From positions 79,348,001 through 79,412,000 of the forward strand of contig NC_092342.1 in NCBI RefSeq assembly GCF_046630445.1: a stretch of 64,000 nucleotides of DNA, written 5' to 3'. The DNA is from Rutidosis leptorrhynchoides. Taxonomy: Eukaryota; Streptophyta; Magnoliopsida; Asterales; Asteraceae. Shown here in pieces: positions 1-12,188 of this stretch (positions are counted from its first letter, which is position 1; every line of letters starts with the position of its first letter). Both the position numbers and the translations under genes were made by a program. The notes under the pieces are model-generated. The model saw nothing but the letters and a program-made list of their open reading frames with translations, was not told the DNA's origin and did no database searches.

Positions 1-1020
1 AGTGAGAATAGTAATAATCCACAACATTTTCATTTTGTGTTGGTAGTGTTAATTTGGATTTAAGAAATGGAGATTTATAAGAAATGTATAAAGTTAATGT
101 TTGTGATGATACAAAGAGGTTTGGTGCTACATGTCCTTCATGTGGGTGGCACATCTCTTATATTTAATTTACTTGATCATTGTGATATGACTTGCAGACC
201 AATTTTGGTAGTTAATGGCTCATGATTCATGTTTATGGATTTGGTACATTGGTCATCTTTCGCTTTCGGCTTTAGAAATAATCTTTTTGCGGTCCAAACG
301 GAACAACTTAAAATGTTAGCATGTAGTTTTCATAAAGAAAACTGGGACGTAACAAACAGCCTATCAGAAGTTTAATTGAATTTGGTATACATGTGAATTT
401 GAATTTGTAGATCTTTGAGGCAAAAGTTTTGTGGTACTTTGAATAGAAAATTTCATAATGAGTAGACTAGAGCATTGGCCTAAAGAGACCATGATAATTA
501 TGAAAGTTAGAAACTTAAATATGAAAAAGATAAGCAAAAGTTGATCTATAAATCAAAAACCATTTTGGAGGCATCATGAACCTTAGAGAAGACGTTTGAT
601 TGTTTGAATGATGGCTAGCGTGATAAAAATGGTACAAAATGGAAAGTACATTGTTATTTAGTGTGCTTATTCATCAAGATACATATGTAACAATTAGCTC
701 CTTATCTTCACAAAAGTACAAGTCTGGCATGCGTCAAATATTTGGTCAGCACAACCAAGTTAAACTAGCTTTAGCTAATCCTTTAGACAACTTATACTGA
801 TAACTCGTGTTGTGAGTTCGTGTTGTGCAATTTTTTGATAATTATGACGTATTAGGTTAGTGAGTGGAGTAGTGGTGGTGTTGGAAGTAGGTGTTGTGAG
901 TTGATGTTGTTGTAGTGAAATGCTGATGTACCATTTAATTTTGTATTTTTGTGTTTTATTTAATTATTTTATATTATTTTTATTATTAGTATGATTATAT
1001 TTATATTTATATTTTAAAAA
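1..1020. other. No recognisable gene
   Basis: I find no long ORF, RNA gene or recognisable transposon terminus here. The stretch is AT-rich, with a G/T-rich patch around 795-930 in which GTTGTGAG recurs. It may be decayed intergenic or transposon DNA; nothing in it supports a function. Confidence 0.5.
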
Positions 1021-1088
1021 TATTTTTTAATTACAACGGCTATATTTGAACCGTTTCTTTTTCTAACGGCTAGTTTTTGTTTTTTCCC

Positions 1089-1096
1089 TATATAAA
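1089..1096 (+). promoter_or_regulatory. TATA box upstream of small ORF
   Basis: TATATAAA lies 65 bp before the ATG at 1161, a plausible plant Pol II spacing for a short 5' leader. It follows two copies of the motif AACGGCTA (1035-1070 region). The position and match are seen directly; promoter activity is inferred. Confidence 0.45.
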
Positions 1097-1160
1097 CATC
1101 CACTCATCTCAAATCATAACACACGCTTCATTTCTCCTAAAACTCTCTCAACCATTCAAA

Positions 1161-1559
1161 ATGAGTCCGTTGAATGTTTGCGTAAAAGTTCATTACGGAG
1201 GTGAATTTGATCGAGAATTGATGAATTATACACCTTACGAAACACAAGATTATTTCATGGATGTGCGTAAGTGTATTAAATTTTTGAAACTACTTGAATA
1301 TCTCCAAGGAGACATACCATATTTTTTCAGACTAGTTTGGTAGTTCAAAAAACTCAATGGTCCCGTCACGCTACTTGAAGAATACCACGATTGGTTTGCT
1401 TTGATTGGACAAGCTTTGGTACGTAAGCAATTAATTACGCTTTATACCGAATTTAGGGATGAAAGCTACGCCCTTTCTGAAAGTGATGATGAAGTCATAC
1501 CTGAATCTCCAAAAGAAGATCTAGTTGCAATATATGGGCCTAGCGATGACGAGAAGTGA
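1161..1559 (+). pseudogene. Small ORF of unknown function with one in-frame TAG
   Basis: An ATG at 1161 opens a 60-codon frame ending in TAG at 1341-1343. The same frame stays open after that stop to a TGA at 1557-1559, so one stop splits what looks like a 132-residue protein. The N-terminal part (KVHYGGEFDRE) weakly recalls the PB1-like N-terminal region found in some plant transposon proteins. The C-terminal part is acidic (SESDDE, SDDEK). A TATA box precedes the ATG. It converges on the Harbinger transposase remnant on the other strand and could be part of that or another transposon. I do not recognise the family. The TAG may be a fixed nonsense mutation. Confidence 0.35.
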
Positions 1560-1875
1560 TCATGGTGTAGTTTGAAGATAGCCGTTAGGAACTAATGTAA
1601 TTTTTTTTAGGAAAGTATGTTGTTATTCTATTTTTTAGGATATAATATAATCGTTTAGGAATTAATGAAATAAACGGCTATATTTTATATACAATAACAA
1701 TTCATAAATATAACTAAGCATAAAGTACATTAATTTAAATTACTAAAATGAAAAATTACATAAATTAAACAAAAAAATACATCAAATTAAAACTCCTAAA
1801 CAAAATAATAAAATACATAACAAATTATTAATTATTAATATTAATATTAGCGTTACGAAAATAAGGTGATAAGTT
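1560..1875. other. AT-rich spacer, nothing identified
   Basis: This is AT-rich sequence between two convergent coding remnants. AACGGCTA recurs near 1672, echoing the copies upstream of the small ORF. No gene is seen. Confidence 0.4.
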
Positions 1876-3101
1876 TCAAACGTGCTCGGTTAAATCTGAC
1901 TCCAACCGATTGTGAACTTGCCTATCTCTTATTTCCTTAACCCTTGCATCTCGATCCCTCAAATTCCTTTCCAACCGAATAGGTCGGTTACTTGGGTGAG
2001 CAATCATTTTTTCATCTCTTTTTGAAATCACAAAACTGTTATCTTCTTGAATCATGTTATGTAATACAACACAAGCATACATATGTTTTCTAATTTTGTT
2101 GAAGTCCATAGATCTGGCCGGAGTCATTAACATTGCAAATCTACTCCAAATGCACGCTCAATATATTTCCTTGCACTTTCTTGAAACCGTTTAAACTTTT
2201 TGCGCGGTTCGTCAATTGGATTATGGGGCGCTTTGACCAACATAGCCCAATCTAGGTATATACCATCACCTAGGTAATACCCTCTCTCGTAGTGATGACC
2301 GTTTACATTAAACGGTGAAGGTGGAGTAGTGCCATCTTTTATAGTGTTGAACAACGGTGAATAATTTATAACGTTAATGTCGTTGTTTGCACCTGCCATA
2401 TCAAAGAATGCATGCCATATTCACAAAATCTTGAGAAGCGAGGCATTTTTGATCACCTCTAGTATATTGTCCTTTTCACGCAATTGGACAATTCTTCCAC
2501 TGACAATGCATACAATCAATACTACCAAGCATACCTGGTAGACCATGTTTTTGTGCGTGAAAATTATAAAGCCGAGCAATATCATCGGCGGTTGGTTTTC
2601 TCAAATACTCTGGAGCAAACAAATGAAATATGCATCTACAAAAATTATTTAGACATAAAGCATCCATTTCCTCACCAATTTTATGTATTCGTCAAACATA
2701 TCCGATGTAGTTCCATACGCCATTTGACGTATGGCCGCGGTGCACTTTTGTAGGATCGTCAAACTTTGACGACCAACTTCATCTGGACATTCCCTAAAAT
2801 GCATAAAATAATCGGGAATATTGGTACTATTAAAGTTAGATATACCTTCGAAGATTCGTAGAAATAATTCATGACTCATTCGATAACATCGTTTGAATTT
2901 TTTTGGGATATACTAGTGTTTCCGCAAAATAATCATTGTATAACCTCACAGCCGCATCTTCATGATCCCTTGGAATATAAACCCGTGTTCAAGGGACTCG
3001 TGAACTACTCGCTTCTTCCTCCACTTCTTCTTCTTCCGTTAAACTCTTAACAAAATTAACCACCTTTCATCATCGAAATCATCAATGATAAAATCGAACA
3101 T
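1876..3101 (-). pseudogene. PIF/Harbinger transposase (HARBI1/ALP1-like), broken
   Basis: Minus-strand fragments in consecutive order but different frames give a plant PIF/Harbinger DDE transposase. The likely ATG is at 3101 and reads MFDFIIDDF. The N-terminal helical region lies at about 2649-2879 and includes RQMAYGTTSDMFDEY. The first catalytic Asp region is LGSIDCMHCQWKNCP near 2490. The second Asp region is YYLGDGIYLDW near 2270. The Glu region is ARKYIERAFGV near 2150. The C-terminal part contains CVVLHNMIQED. Frameshifts and stops separate the pieces, so it cannot encode an active enzyme. The order and motifs are characteristic of the family. No terminal inverted repeats were identified, so the element ends are unknown. 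Confidence 0.85.
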
Positions 3102-3223
3102 CCTGTATGCATTTTCTATTGTATGTGTTTTTTAAAATAATTAAAGAAATAAAGAAAGAAAGAAAGATATATTTGTGTGTGTTAAAATGATATATATATT
3201 AGGTATATATATAGATAAATAAA

Positions 3224-3228
<5 letters not shown>

Positions 3229-3302
<74 letters not shown>
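3229..3302. repeat. (TA)n microsatellite
   Basis: An almost uninterrupted TA dinucleotide run of about 74 bp. It ends abruptly at a G-rich sequence (GGATCAAGGGGGAAG). Confidence 0.95.
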
Positions 3303-3304
<2 letters not shown>

Positions 3305-3520
3305 ATCAAGGGGGAAGTAACCAATCGGGGGGAAGCGGGGGGAAACAATTTTTTTTTTTTTCGTTTTTTGAAAAAACTTTGTTCACGAACATTATAGATT
3401 GGATAAAAATATGAACATTTAATAAAGACACTTTGTGGTGTTTTTATTTTGGCGGGAAAATGCTCGAAGAAGTAATATATAACAATTATAGTATTTTTCG
3501 AGCGTATGTTGAGGTTTTAG
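3303..3520. other. G-rich block then poly-T, unassigned
   Basis: G-rich sequence (AATCGGGGGGAAGCGGGG at about 3322-3340) directly follows the TA run and is followed by a 13-base T tract. The abrupt (TA)n/G-rich boundary resembles a transposon terminus that used TA as target, but I could not find a matching inverted terminus. There is no coding potential. Confidence 0.3.
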
Positions 3521-3655
3521 ATATTAGAGTTTAGATATTAGGGTTTATAGGGTTTAGATATTAGGGTTTAGAAATTTAGGGTTTAGGGTTTAGATTTAGG
3601 ATTTAGATTGAGTTTTTAATACGAACGGTTTATAGTTTAGGGTTTAGGGTTTAGG
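3521..3655. repeat. Degenerate interstitial telomere-like repeat
   Basis: Many copies of TTTAGGG or near variants (GGTTTAG, TATTAGGGTTTA) occur in one orientation, with the best runs at about 3575-3600 and 3633-3652. The plant telomere unit is TTTAGGG. The array is short and interrupted, so it is an interstitial remnant rather than a chromosome end. Confidence 0.7.
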
Positions 3656-4515
3656 GACGTGCGTTGATCTTCCCGTTGAACCCGTCCCAAGTCGGTAAAA
3701 CGCCGGCCTAAAATGCCGGGATACGGTGGTTGGGTGGCGTTTTGGTGGTGCCACATGGGACAAAACGGGGTTGTGGTGTTTGCGATACAACTTATCTTAG
3801 TGTTGGATAGCGTTGTAAGGGTGGACCCATCACTTGTTTTAAAGAAGAAAAAAAATTATAACTTGTGTTGGGTAACTTGTAAAATATGTAATATATAGTT
3901 GTATGTTATATTTAGTAAATGATAGAGTATTAGAGTGTTTAATGAAAAGAACTTGAGGGGTTGGTGGTGATATAATAATAATGCGAAAGAGAGAAGTTCA
4001 ATAAAAAGATCTTAAAGATAGGAGTAATCTAAGCAAGTGAAATTCAAATACTAAACAACTAATCTACTTTGTACAAGATTAAACACAAAACCAGTTTAGG
4101 TTTAAACGGGTATTTTTTGATTCGCAATTTAAAATAAAAGAATGAGGCTTTAATACCAAGTAGATCCATCAAGTATAATCGGCATGTGATTAGGCATTCC
4201 ACTAAGTGCAATCCATTAAATGCAATCTGCTTGTAATATCACAGGCAGTTTATGTATTTTTTGGGCAAAAAATACAATCTGCTTGTGATTAGGACAAAGT
4301 TAGTTTTTGACATTTTTTAACGATTGTGTCAGTTTACCTCCACTAGTTTTTTATTTTTGCATTTTATTAATAAAATTAACCCATTTATTTAATAATGATC
4401 TTCATAAATTAAACTAAATTGCAAAATACTAAATTAAGTACTTCAATCAAAGAAAAATGATTACAAACTAAAAAAAGTACTTGAAATAAAAAAAATACAT
4501 AATCAAAATACTAAA
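3656..4515. other. Non-coding spacer
   Basis: This holds a GC-richer patch at about 3690-3830 followed by AT-rich DNA. No credible gene is seen; the open frame at 3713-3898 has no recognisable motif. It separates the two Harbinger-type remnants and may be internal spacer of one element or separate insertions. Confidence 0.4.
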
Positions 4516-5111
4516 CTAGTTGTCATCTTCGAATGATTCGTTGTTTTGTTGTACTGGTTTATCCACCAAATGCTTCAAATAATCGAGGTATAATTTCTTA
4601 ATTTTTTCAATATAATTTTTTGTGATCAGGGTTCTCGATACTATGGGTGTTGACGGTCAAAATGCTAGCACCTACAAAAGCAGTTCGAAGTTGCTCTTGT
4701 TTTGTCTTTTTCGCCTTAGACTTTAAAATAGCTTTCAAAGCCTCTTCCGCTTTTGATGAACCAGTTGAACGACTCGAATGAGTAGAGTCGCTAGAATAGT
4801 TCGACCATGCCTTTGTTTTTTTGCCTTTTCTCAGCCCATTGATCTCGAAAAAGGATCGTCGTCAAAAAGACCGTCGTTTTGAGAAAGTGGAATCTCAAAC
4901 CCCTCATCGTCGACATCTAAAGAAACATGACCACCCGAGCCAGGAACGTACCACTTTGACTTGTGTTTCAAAACACACCAAGCATCCATCATGTTAAACT
5001 GTTTCCCACTGGTATTATTTATATAAATTTGTTGAGCCCGGTCTTCGACACCTTGATCATTTTTCCCGCTTCTCCAATTGTGTTTCGCTTCATTGTATGC
5101 GGCTTGAAACT
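4516..5111 (-). pseudogene. PIF/Harbinger accessory ORF (NAM-associated/Myb-like), truncated
   Basis: The minus-strand reading from 5111 down gives FQAAYNEAKHNW, then GKQFNMMDAWCVLKHKSKW, an acidic patch and a C-terminal stretch containing GSSKAEEALKAILKSKAKK. This pattern is typical of the ORF1 protein that accompanies plant PIF/Harbinger transposases; such ORFs are often annotated as NAM-associated domain proteins. A frameshift near 4845 and stops near 4600 break it. It ends at TAG (4516-4518). Its N-terminal part is cut off exactly at 5111/5112, where Tek-A inserted, so the missing 5' part should lie beyond the right edge of the window. It has the same orientation as the transposase remnant at 1876-3101, so both could belong to one element. 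Confidence 0.6.
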
Positions 5112-5288
5112 TGTGACAACCCAGAAATTTCTGACCAAATTTAAACTTTATCTTTATATTATTTCGACACGATAAACAAAGTTGTTAAGTTAAATCTCAA
5201 GAATTTTAAACTGTGTTCATACATTCAATTAACCTCGACCAAATTCCGACGATTCACGAACCATTATATAAATGAATATGATTATATA
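5112..5288 (+). repeat. Tek-A 5' LTR, first 177 bp
   Basis: This matches 61066-61240 at the start of the Tek-A 3' LTR almost base for base, up to the (TA)n tract where Tek-B inserted. The last five bases (ATATA, 5284-5288) are the Tek-B target site, repeated at 52510-52514. Confidence 0.9.
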
Positions 5289-8200
5289 TGTGATGCCCCG
5301 TACAAAACCATCGTGTACGAATCATCAACAACAGGATCATTACAAGGTTAAGTACTATATGCTGTAATAAAAGAAGTTGCATTCACGATAAAAAGGTGAC
5401 GTCATAACCGACATCAAATGTTTTACACCAATAGTATGCTTCTACGAATAGCAAGCATGAATAAATGTATGTGACCCTTAGGTCGTTACAAAACATAGTT
5501 CAAAAGTATTAAAGTTTGAATGCAAGATAAACAGTTCATGCGGTGATAACACTAGAGCAGCGGGTGTCTACGGCAAGACTAGCACGACAGCGGAAGCAAA
5601 TAACCTTAAGCACCTGAGAAAAATATGCTTAAAAATGTCAACACAAAGGTTGGTAAGCTATAGTTTAAGTATAACAGTATGTAAGGTAGGCCACGAGATT
5701 TCAGTGCTACAAAGAGCGTTTCAAAACAGTATGATAAAGTATATGTTAACAGTGGGCACTTGGTAACTAACTTAACGTTTATAGCCCCTGAAAGTACACT
5801 TGGTAAGTGCGTATGTCTACGAAGTATTAAACACTCGTTAAATGCTAGCGTGACTAGCCCGAGTGGGGATGTCAAACCCTATGGATCCATATCTAAGATT
5901 CGCGTTCATGGTTCAAAAACCAATGATTAAACGTTACCGAGCTAAAGGGAATGTTTATGCCGTTGTATAACCCACACATATATAAGTTTAAGTACTCGTG
6001 CCTAGTATGTAAAACATAAAATCCGCATGTATTCTCAGTTCCCAAAATAAGTTAAAGTAAAAAGGGAATGCTATAACTCACAATGATAAAGTAGCGGTAA
6101 AGTATGACTCGGAAAGTAAGCAAGTAATGAAGGTTGTCCAAACGGGTCCTCAACCTAAGTCAAATAGTACTAAGTCAGTAAATCGTCCGAATAGGTTTAA
6201 AAGTATGTAAATAAGGTCTTAAGAGTCATCATCATTCATCATCAAACAAAAGGCGTAAAGTAAGTTTCATTTATGAAAGTAGTTTAAGACAAAGGCTGAC
6301 TTCAGTCAGTCACCACGGCCTCTACCCTTACTGAAATAAGGTGAGACCAGTGGCCATGGCTCTGTATATGAGTCCTTTAAGTGTGGTAAAATTTACAGAA
6401 GCAAACTCGTCTTCGTTTGACCGTGGCGACGGTCTAAGTGCGAGTAGGTCAGAAATTTCTGCACAACGTTAAAGGACATAGTGACGATCGGAGGGCCATA
6501 AATCCTAAACCGTAACTCGGATTAAGACTAGTCCTATATGAAAAGTTATCTACTCAAAAAGATATATCTGAAAATCAACGTTACAGTAGCCCAGGTGTAC
6601 TGGTATGTTACAGAAAACAGAAAACAGTAGGTAGGAGACAGAAAGCAGTAAAATAATGGGTTCCGGTGAGTTTGATGCTTGATGCTTATCACGGTTCTCA
6701 TCCTTGATGCGTATAGCTTCAAGTGTACAACTCGTTGATGTGTTTGCATCATATTGACCAAGATTTGACCATCATAACCCAAGTGCAAGTCTAAGACATG
6801 AAGCACAACTCACTTAAGTGTTGCAAGTGTTTTGATGAACCAAAGTTTCATCAAAGTCTTAGATTTAGCACATACATGAAATGTAAAAGTAATACTAACT
6901 AAGTTTTGACAATTATGACACAAGTGTGAGTCTAAGACATGTAGATCAACTCACTTAAGAGTTGTATGAAGTTGATGAACCAAAGTTACATCAATGCCTT
7001 AGATCTAACACTTACATGAACTTTAAAAGTAAAAACAAGTTACAAACTTGAAGTAAACTTATGAAATCAAGATCTTAAGTTGTAGAACATAGTTCATAGT
7101 TTGATCTTGAAGATCCAAGACTCAAAAGCCTAGATCAAGCATAAGTGTACAAAGTTATAGTTAAAGAAGCTTATTTATGTGTTCTTGAACTTTCAAGTTA
7201 ACTTTTAGTTCAAGATTAATGAGATCAAGACTAACTTGTAGTACTTGACCATTTAACTAACAAACATGAAATTAAAGTGCATGATATAAAGAGATAAACT
7301 AAGTAAATAAGTAAAAGGTTCATGGTTGTTCATACTTTTAAAGATTCAATCAAAGTTTGATCTTTAAGTAAAGTAAACTTTAAGTTTACTTCAAGAACTA
7401 CAAGTATGATTTCAACACATGATCTTACAATCTTGAAACAATAAAAGTAGAATCATAAGCTAGTAAGTTTATGTCCATGTATGTCTTGTAAATACAAGAT
7501 AAAATGGAGAATCAAACTAGAAAGTTTGGTTCTTAGTAACTAGTAAAGGATGACTACAACAACAAGTAAGTAAGTAACAATAACAAACAAGTAATCAAAC
7601 AAACAACCAAAGAACAAATGATGATGATGTTTAAGCAGCTAAAGGCTACGGTTTTAGAAAGAAAAGAAAGGGAGAAATGATTCAAGTTTACTTACAAGAA
7701 CTAGAGAGAAAAGTGAGAGAAAAAGAGTTGCAAGTATGAGAGTGTTTTGGAAAATGAGAGAATGAGTGAACTAGTAATGCAAAATGAAGTGAAAACTCCC
7801 CTTGATGATACAAGGGGGTGACGGTTACAGTAGCAAAAGAGAGGGGGAGAGTTGTTTAGTGGTCTCTTGCATGAAAAGTCTTACAAAGGTGGTTAATAGG
7901 TGGGGTTTCATGGGGATTACATGCAAACTAGATTCCAATTCTTAACTAACTAGTTCCTTTCACTAAATAATACTTACAAGTAGAAGAGTGGGCTAGTTAG
8001 TCCACTTAAAAGGTAGGGTGGGCTTATAAGCCCAAAGTCATGAGTCCAAAACACTAAATAAAAGCCCAAGTCCCAATAATAACAAGTTAATCCAATTAAA
8101 GCCCAAGTAATTAACTAATAATCATAGTTAATTAAAATGATTAATAAACTTAATCATGAATGCAAATAATATCTAAAAATATTATTCGTGAAAGTTCGTG

Positions 8201-8345
8201 TGTCACAAAGATGTTTCGGGCAATTAAAGTCAAGTACGGTTAATCATGGCAACATGTAAACGTAATAACATACATTCATTTAATCACACGTATTAATAAT
8301 AATAATTATTAATAAATAAACGTTGGAAAATCCAGGGTCGTTACA
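5289..8345 (-). repeat. Tek-B 3' LTR
   Basis: A 3057-bp direct repeat of 49453-52509, with scattered substitutions and the same length. It contains the family-wide blocks also seen in the other LTRs: the GATTCGCG region near 5898, and CAGCGGAAGC followed by CACCTGAGAA at about 5590-5625 (shown as plus-strand reading). Small open frames within it have no support as genes. Confidence 0.95.
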
Positions 8346-8382
8346 TTACCCACCTGTTAAAGAAAATTTCGTCCCGAAATTT
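8346..8382 (-). promoter_or_regulatory. Tek-B polypurine tract and adjacent hairpin
   Basis: On the minus strand, CTTTAACAGGTGGGTAA abuts the 3' LTR and would prime plus-strand DNA synthesis. Just upstream, 8364-8382 reads AAATTTCG-GGA-CGAAATTT on the minus strand, a perfect 8-bp stem with a 3-base loop. The pol stop codon (8381-8383) overlaps the stem. Confidence 0.8.
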
Positions 8383-11300
8383 AAGCTGAGGTAGATGGAA
8401 GAGTCGGGAAAAGGTGAGGATACTTCCGCATCATTTGATCCTCTCATTCCCAAGTAAACTCAGGTCCTCGTTTGGCATTCCATCGTACCCGTACAATCGG
8501 AATCTTGTTGCGTTTCAAAGTTTTGATCTCTCGATCCATAATTTCAACAGGTTTTTCCACAAAGTGGAGTTTGTCGTCAATTGTAAGTTCCTCAAGTGGT
8601 ATGATAAGTTCAGGTGCAGCAAGACACTTCTTCAAGTTTGACACGTGGAAGGTAGGATGAACTGTGCTCAATTGTGCTGGTAGATCTAAACGGTAAGCAA
8701 CGGGTCCAACACGTTCCAAGATTTCAAAAGGACCAATGTATCGTGGGTTCAACTTTCCAAGTTTTTCAAAACGAATCACACCTTTCCAAGTGCAACCTTC
8801 AACATTACACGATCACCAACGTTGAATTCAAAGTCCTTATGTTTAAGATTGGCATAACCCTTCTGACGATCGCGGGCAGTCTTAAGTCTAGCTTGTATCC
8901 GAGCAATCTTCTCTGTGGTTTCATGGACTACCTCGGGTCCGGTGATTTGCTTTTCACCTACTTCGGCCCAACAAATAGGAGATCGGCACTTACGGCCATA
9001 CAACGCTTCAAAAGGTACGGCCTTAATGCTTGAGTGATAACTGTTGTTGTAAGAAAATTCGGCGAGTGGCAAATACCTTTCCCAGGCCTTTCAGAAATCA
9101 ATAACACATGCACGCAACATGTCCTCCAAGGTCTGAATCGTTCGTTCACTTTGTCCGTCAGTCTGAGGGTGATATGCAGTACTCATGTCAAGACGAGTTC
9201 CCATGGCTTCTTGCAAAGAACGCCAAAATCTAGAAGCAAAACGGGGATCGCGATCTGAGATGATCGATAAAGGTACACCATGACGAGATACAACCTCTTT
9301 GATGTATAGTTGAGCAAGTCTCTCCATTGTATCCGTTTCCTTCATTGCTAGAAAGTATGCAGATTTGGTAAGGCGGTCAACAATAACCCAAATAGTATCG
9401 TATCCGCCCACCGTCTTTGGTAGCTTGGTGATGAAATCCATTGTTATCCGTTCCCACTTCCATTGTGGGATTTCTGGTTGTTGAAGTAACCCAGAAGGTC
9501 TCTGATGCTCGGCTTTGACCTTCGAGCAAGTCAAACACTTAACAACATAAGTCGCAACGTCCTTCTTAAGATTCGGCCACCAATACTGTTCTTTAAGGTC
9601 GTGGTACATATTGCCCGCTCCAGGGTGAATCGAATACCTCGATTTGTGTGCTTCATCAAGTATAAGGTTCCGTAGATCTCCATAATAAGGTACCCAAATT
9701 CTTCCGGCATAACATCGGAGTCCAGACTCCTAACCTCGAATCGAGAGACAAGTATGTTCAAATGTTCGTGAGATATATTCTCCTCCTTGAGAGCCTCATT
9801 TTGGGCTACTCTGATTTGACTATTGAGGTTCGAATGGATGGTGATGTTTAAAGCCCTAACACGGAGAGGTGCCGTCCTCTCCTTTCGGCTTAAAGCGTCA
9901 GCTACAACATTGGCCTTGCCAGGATGATAACAGAGTTCACAATCGTAGTCGTTGAGCATCTCGATCCATCGACGCTGTCTCATATTCAATTGCTTCTGAT
10001 CGAAGATGTGCTGGAGACTCTTGTGATCGGTGAAGATAGTGCTCTTAGTTCCATACAAATAGTGTCTCCACAATTTGAGCGCAAAGACAACGGCTCCAAG
10101 TTCAAGATCGTGAGTAGTGTAGTTCCGCACGTGAATCTTCAATTGTCGGGAGGCATAGGCAATAACCTTTGATCGTTGCATCAATACACAACCAAAACCA
10201 CTCTTCGATGTATCACAATAAACAACAAAGTCGTCACTGCCCTCAGGAAGTGATATGATAGGTGCGGTGGTTAACTTCTTCTTCAAAGTTTGGAATGATG
10301 ATTCGTGTGCGGGTTCCCAAATGAACTTCTTACCCTTGTGAGTTAGTGCGGTCAAAGGACGCGCAATCAGAGAAAATCCTTCAATGAACCTTCGGTAGTA
10401 ACCGGCGAGACCTAGGAATTGGTGAATGTGAGTTGGAGTAGTGGGGCTCTCCCACTTGCTGATGGCTTCAATCTTGGCGGGATCAACTTTGATACCCTGG
10501 TCGCTCACAACATGACCCATAAATTGTACTTCCTTCAACCAAAATTCACACTTGGAGAATTTGGCGTAAAGTTGCTCTTGTCTCAAGAGTTCAAGTACTA
10601 ATCGGAGGTGTTGCTCATGCTCTTCTTCGCTCTTAGAGTAGATGAGGATATCACCTATGAAGATGATAACAAACTTATCCAAGTACGGCTTGCAGACAAG
10701 ATTCATGAGATCCATGAACATGGCAGGTGCATTGGTTAAACCGAATGGCATCACGAGAAATTCATAATGACCATAATGGGTCCTGAATGCAGTTTTCATC
10801 ACGTCACTTTCCTTCACCCTCAACTGGTGATAACCGGATCGTAAATCGATCTTTGAGTAGACACTCGATCCTTGTAGTTGATCAAAAAGATCATCAATTC
10901 GTGGAAGAGGATACCGATTCTTGATAGTCAATTTGTTGAGCTCACGGTAGTCGATACACATACGGAAGGATCCATCCTTCTTCTTCACAAACAACACAGG
11001 TGCGCCCCAAGGCGAGAAACTTGGTTGGATAAATCCACGGTCTAACAGCTCTTGTAGTACACTCTATAATTCTTGCATCTCGGAAGGTGCGAGTCTATAA
11101 GGTGCGCGAGCTACAGGTGCAGCTCCTGGCACTAAGTCTATCTGAAACTCTACTGCTCTCTGCCGCGGCAATCCAGGCAATTCCTCTGGGAAGACATCAG
11201 AAAATTCGTTCACAATTCGAACATCGTTCACGCTCTTCACCTCATTTTCTACCGCTTTCACATGTGCTAGGACAGCAAAACGTCCCTTCTTCATAATCTT

Positions 11301-12188
11301 TTGCGCTTTCACGCAACTAATGAGGTTCAGCTTTGAGGTACATCTCTCTCCGTAGATGATCAGTGGTTCACCATCTCCTTATGGTATACGAAGTGCTTTA
11401 TCTCCACAAATAATATCAGCCTTTATCTTGCTCAACCAATCCATACCGACGATCACGTCAAAACTTCACAGTTTGATAGGTATCAAATCAATTTCGAAAT
11501 CTACACCAGCTATGTTGATAATAGCTCCTCGACTAATATGGTCAACTTTTTCAAGTTTTCCATTGGCGACCTCGACAAGCATACTCTTTTTTAACGGGAC
11601 TAATGACCAATTAATCTTATCGCAAAAATGTCTACACACATAACTTCTATCCGCACCAGTATTAAACAAGACATAAGCTAAAAGATTGTTGATTTTGAAT
11701 ATACCTATCACCAAGTCGGGGTTATCGCGTGCATCCCTTGCATTAACGTTGAAAGCTCTAGCACGAGGTGGTCCGCCGTCTTTTTGCTTATTTGGACACG
11801 CATTTCTGAAATGGCCTATCTGCCCGCATTCGTAACACTTCCTTGGCCCTGTGGGGTTCGGCTTCCCATTCAAAGTGGTGACCTTGCAGTCTTTTCCAAC
11901 ATGCCCAGACCGTTGGCACTTCTCGCAGACAACATTGCAATACCCAGTGTGGTGTATGTAACACCTCTTGCATTGAGGTAGGGTTCCCTTGTAGTTCGGG
12001 TTGGAGTTGGTGTTGTTGTTGGGGTTGGGGTTTCCACCGTTGTTGATTCCTCTGAAACCCTCATGTCGTTTCGCCGGGTTCTGTTAATAGTTTCTTCCCC
12101 TGTTGTTGTTGTTGTTGTGGTTATCCCATTTGCGCTTCTCGATAGTACCCGCTTCAGACTTAGTTTTCTCCGGTTCATCGATGGTTAC
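8381..12188 (-). pseudogene. Tek-B pol and end of gag (protease, RT, RNase H, integrase, chromodomain)
   Basis: Read from 12188 leftward, the domains come in Ty3/gypsy order. There are gag zinc knuckles (CEKCQRSGHVGKDC, CYECGQIGHFRNAC at about 11780-11920). The protease reads VLFNTGADRSY near 11660, with Asn where catalytic Asp is expected. RT runs about 11000-10500 with FIGDIL in place of the FIDDIL active site. RNase H runs about 10260-9880 and ends in VADALSRK. The integrase has CLTCSK, TMDFITK, SDRDPRF and TDGQSERT. The GPY/F module is NPRYIGPF, and a chromodomain-like end has VEIMDREIK. Defects include in-frame stops near 11070, 9091 and 8457 (a CGA-to-TGA type change before the last 20 codons), and frameshifts near 9600 and 8777. 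Gag is cut at 12188 by Tek-C. Family identity is certain; function is lost. Confidence 0.93.

Noticed and set aside
5606..5875. 89-codon minus frame repeated at 49770-50039
   Set aside because: It lies in the Tek-B LTR and repeats only because LTRs are direct repeats; it has no domain.
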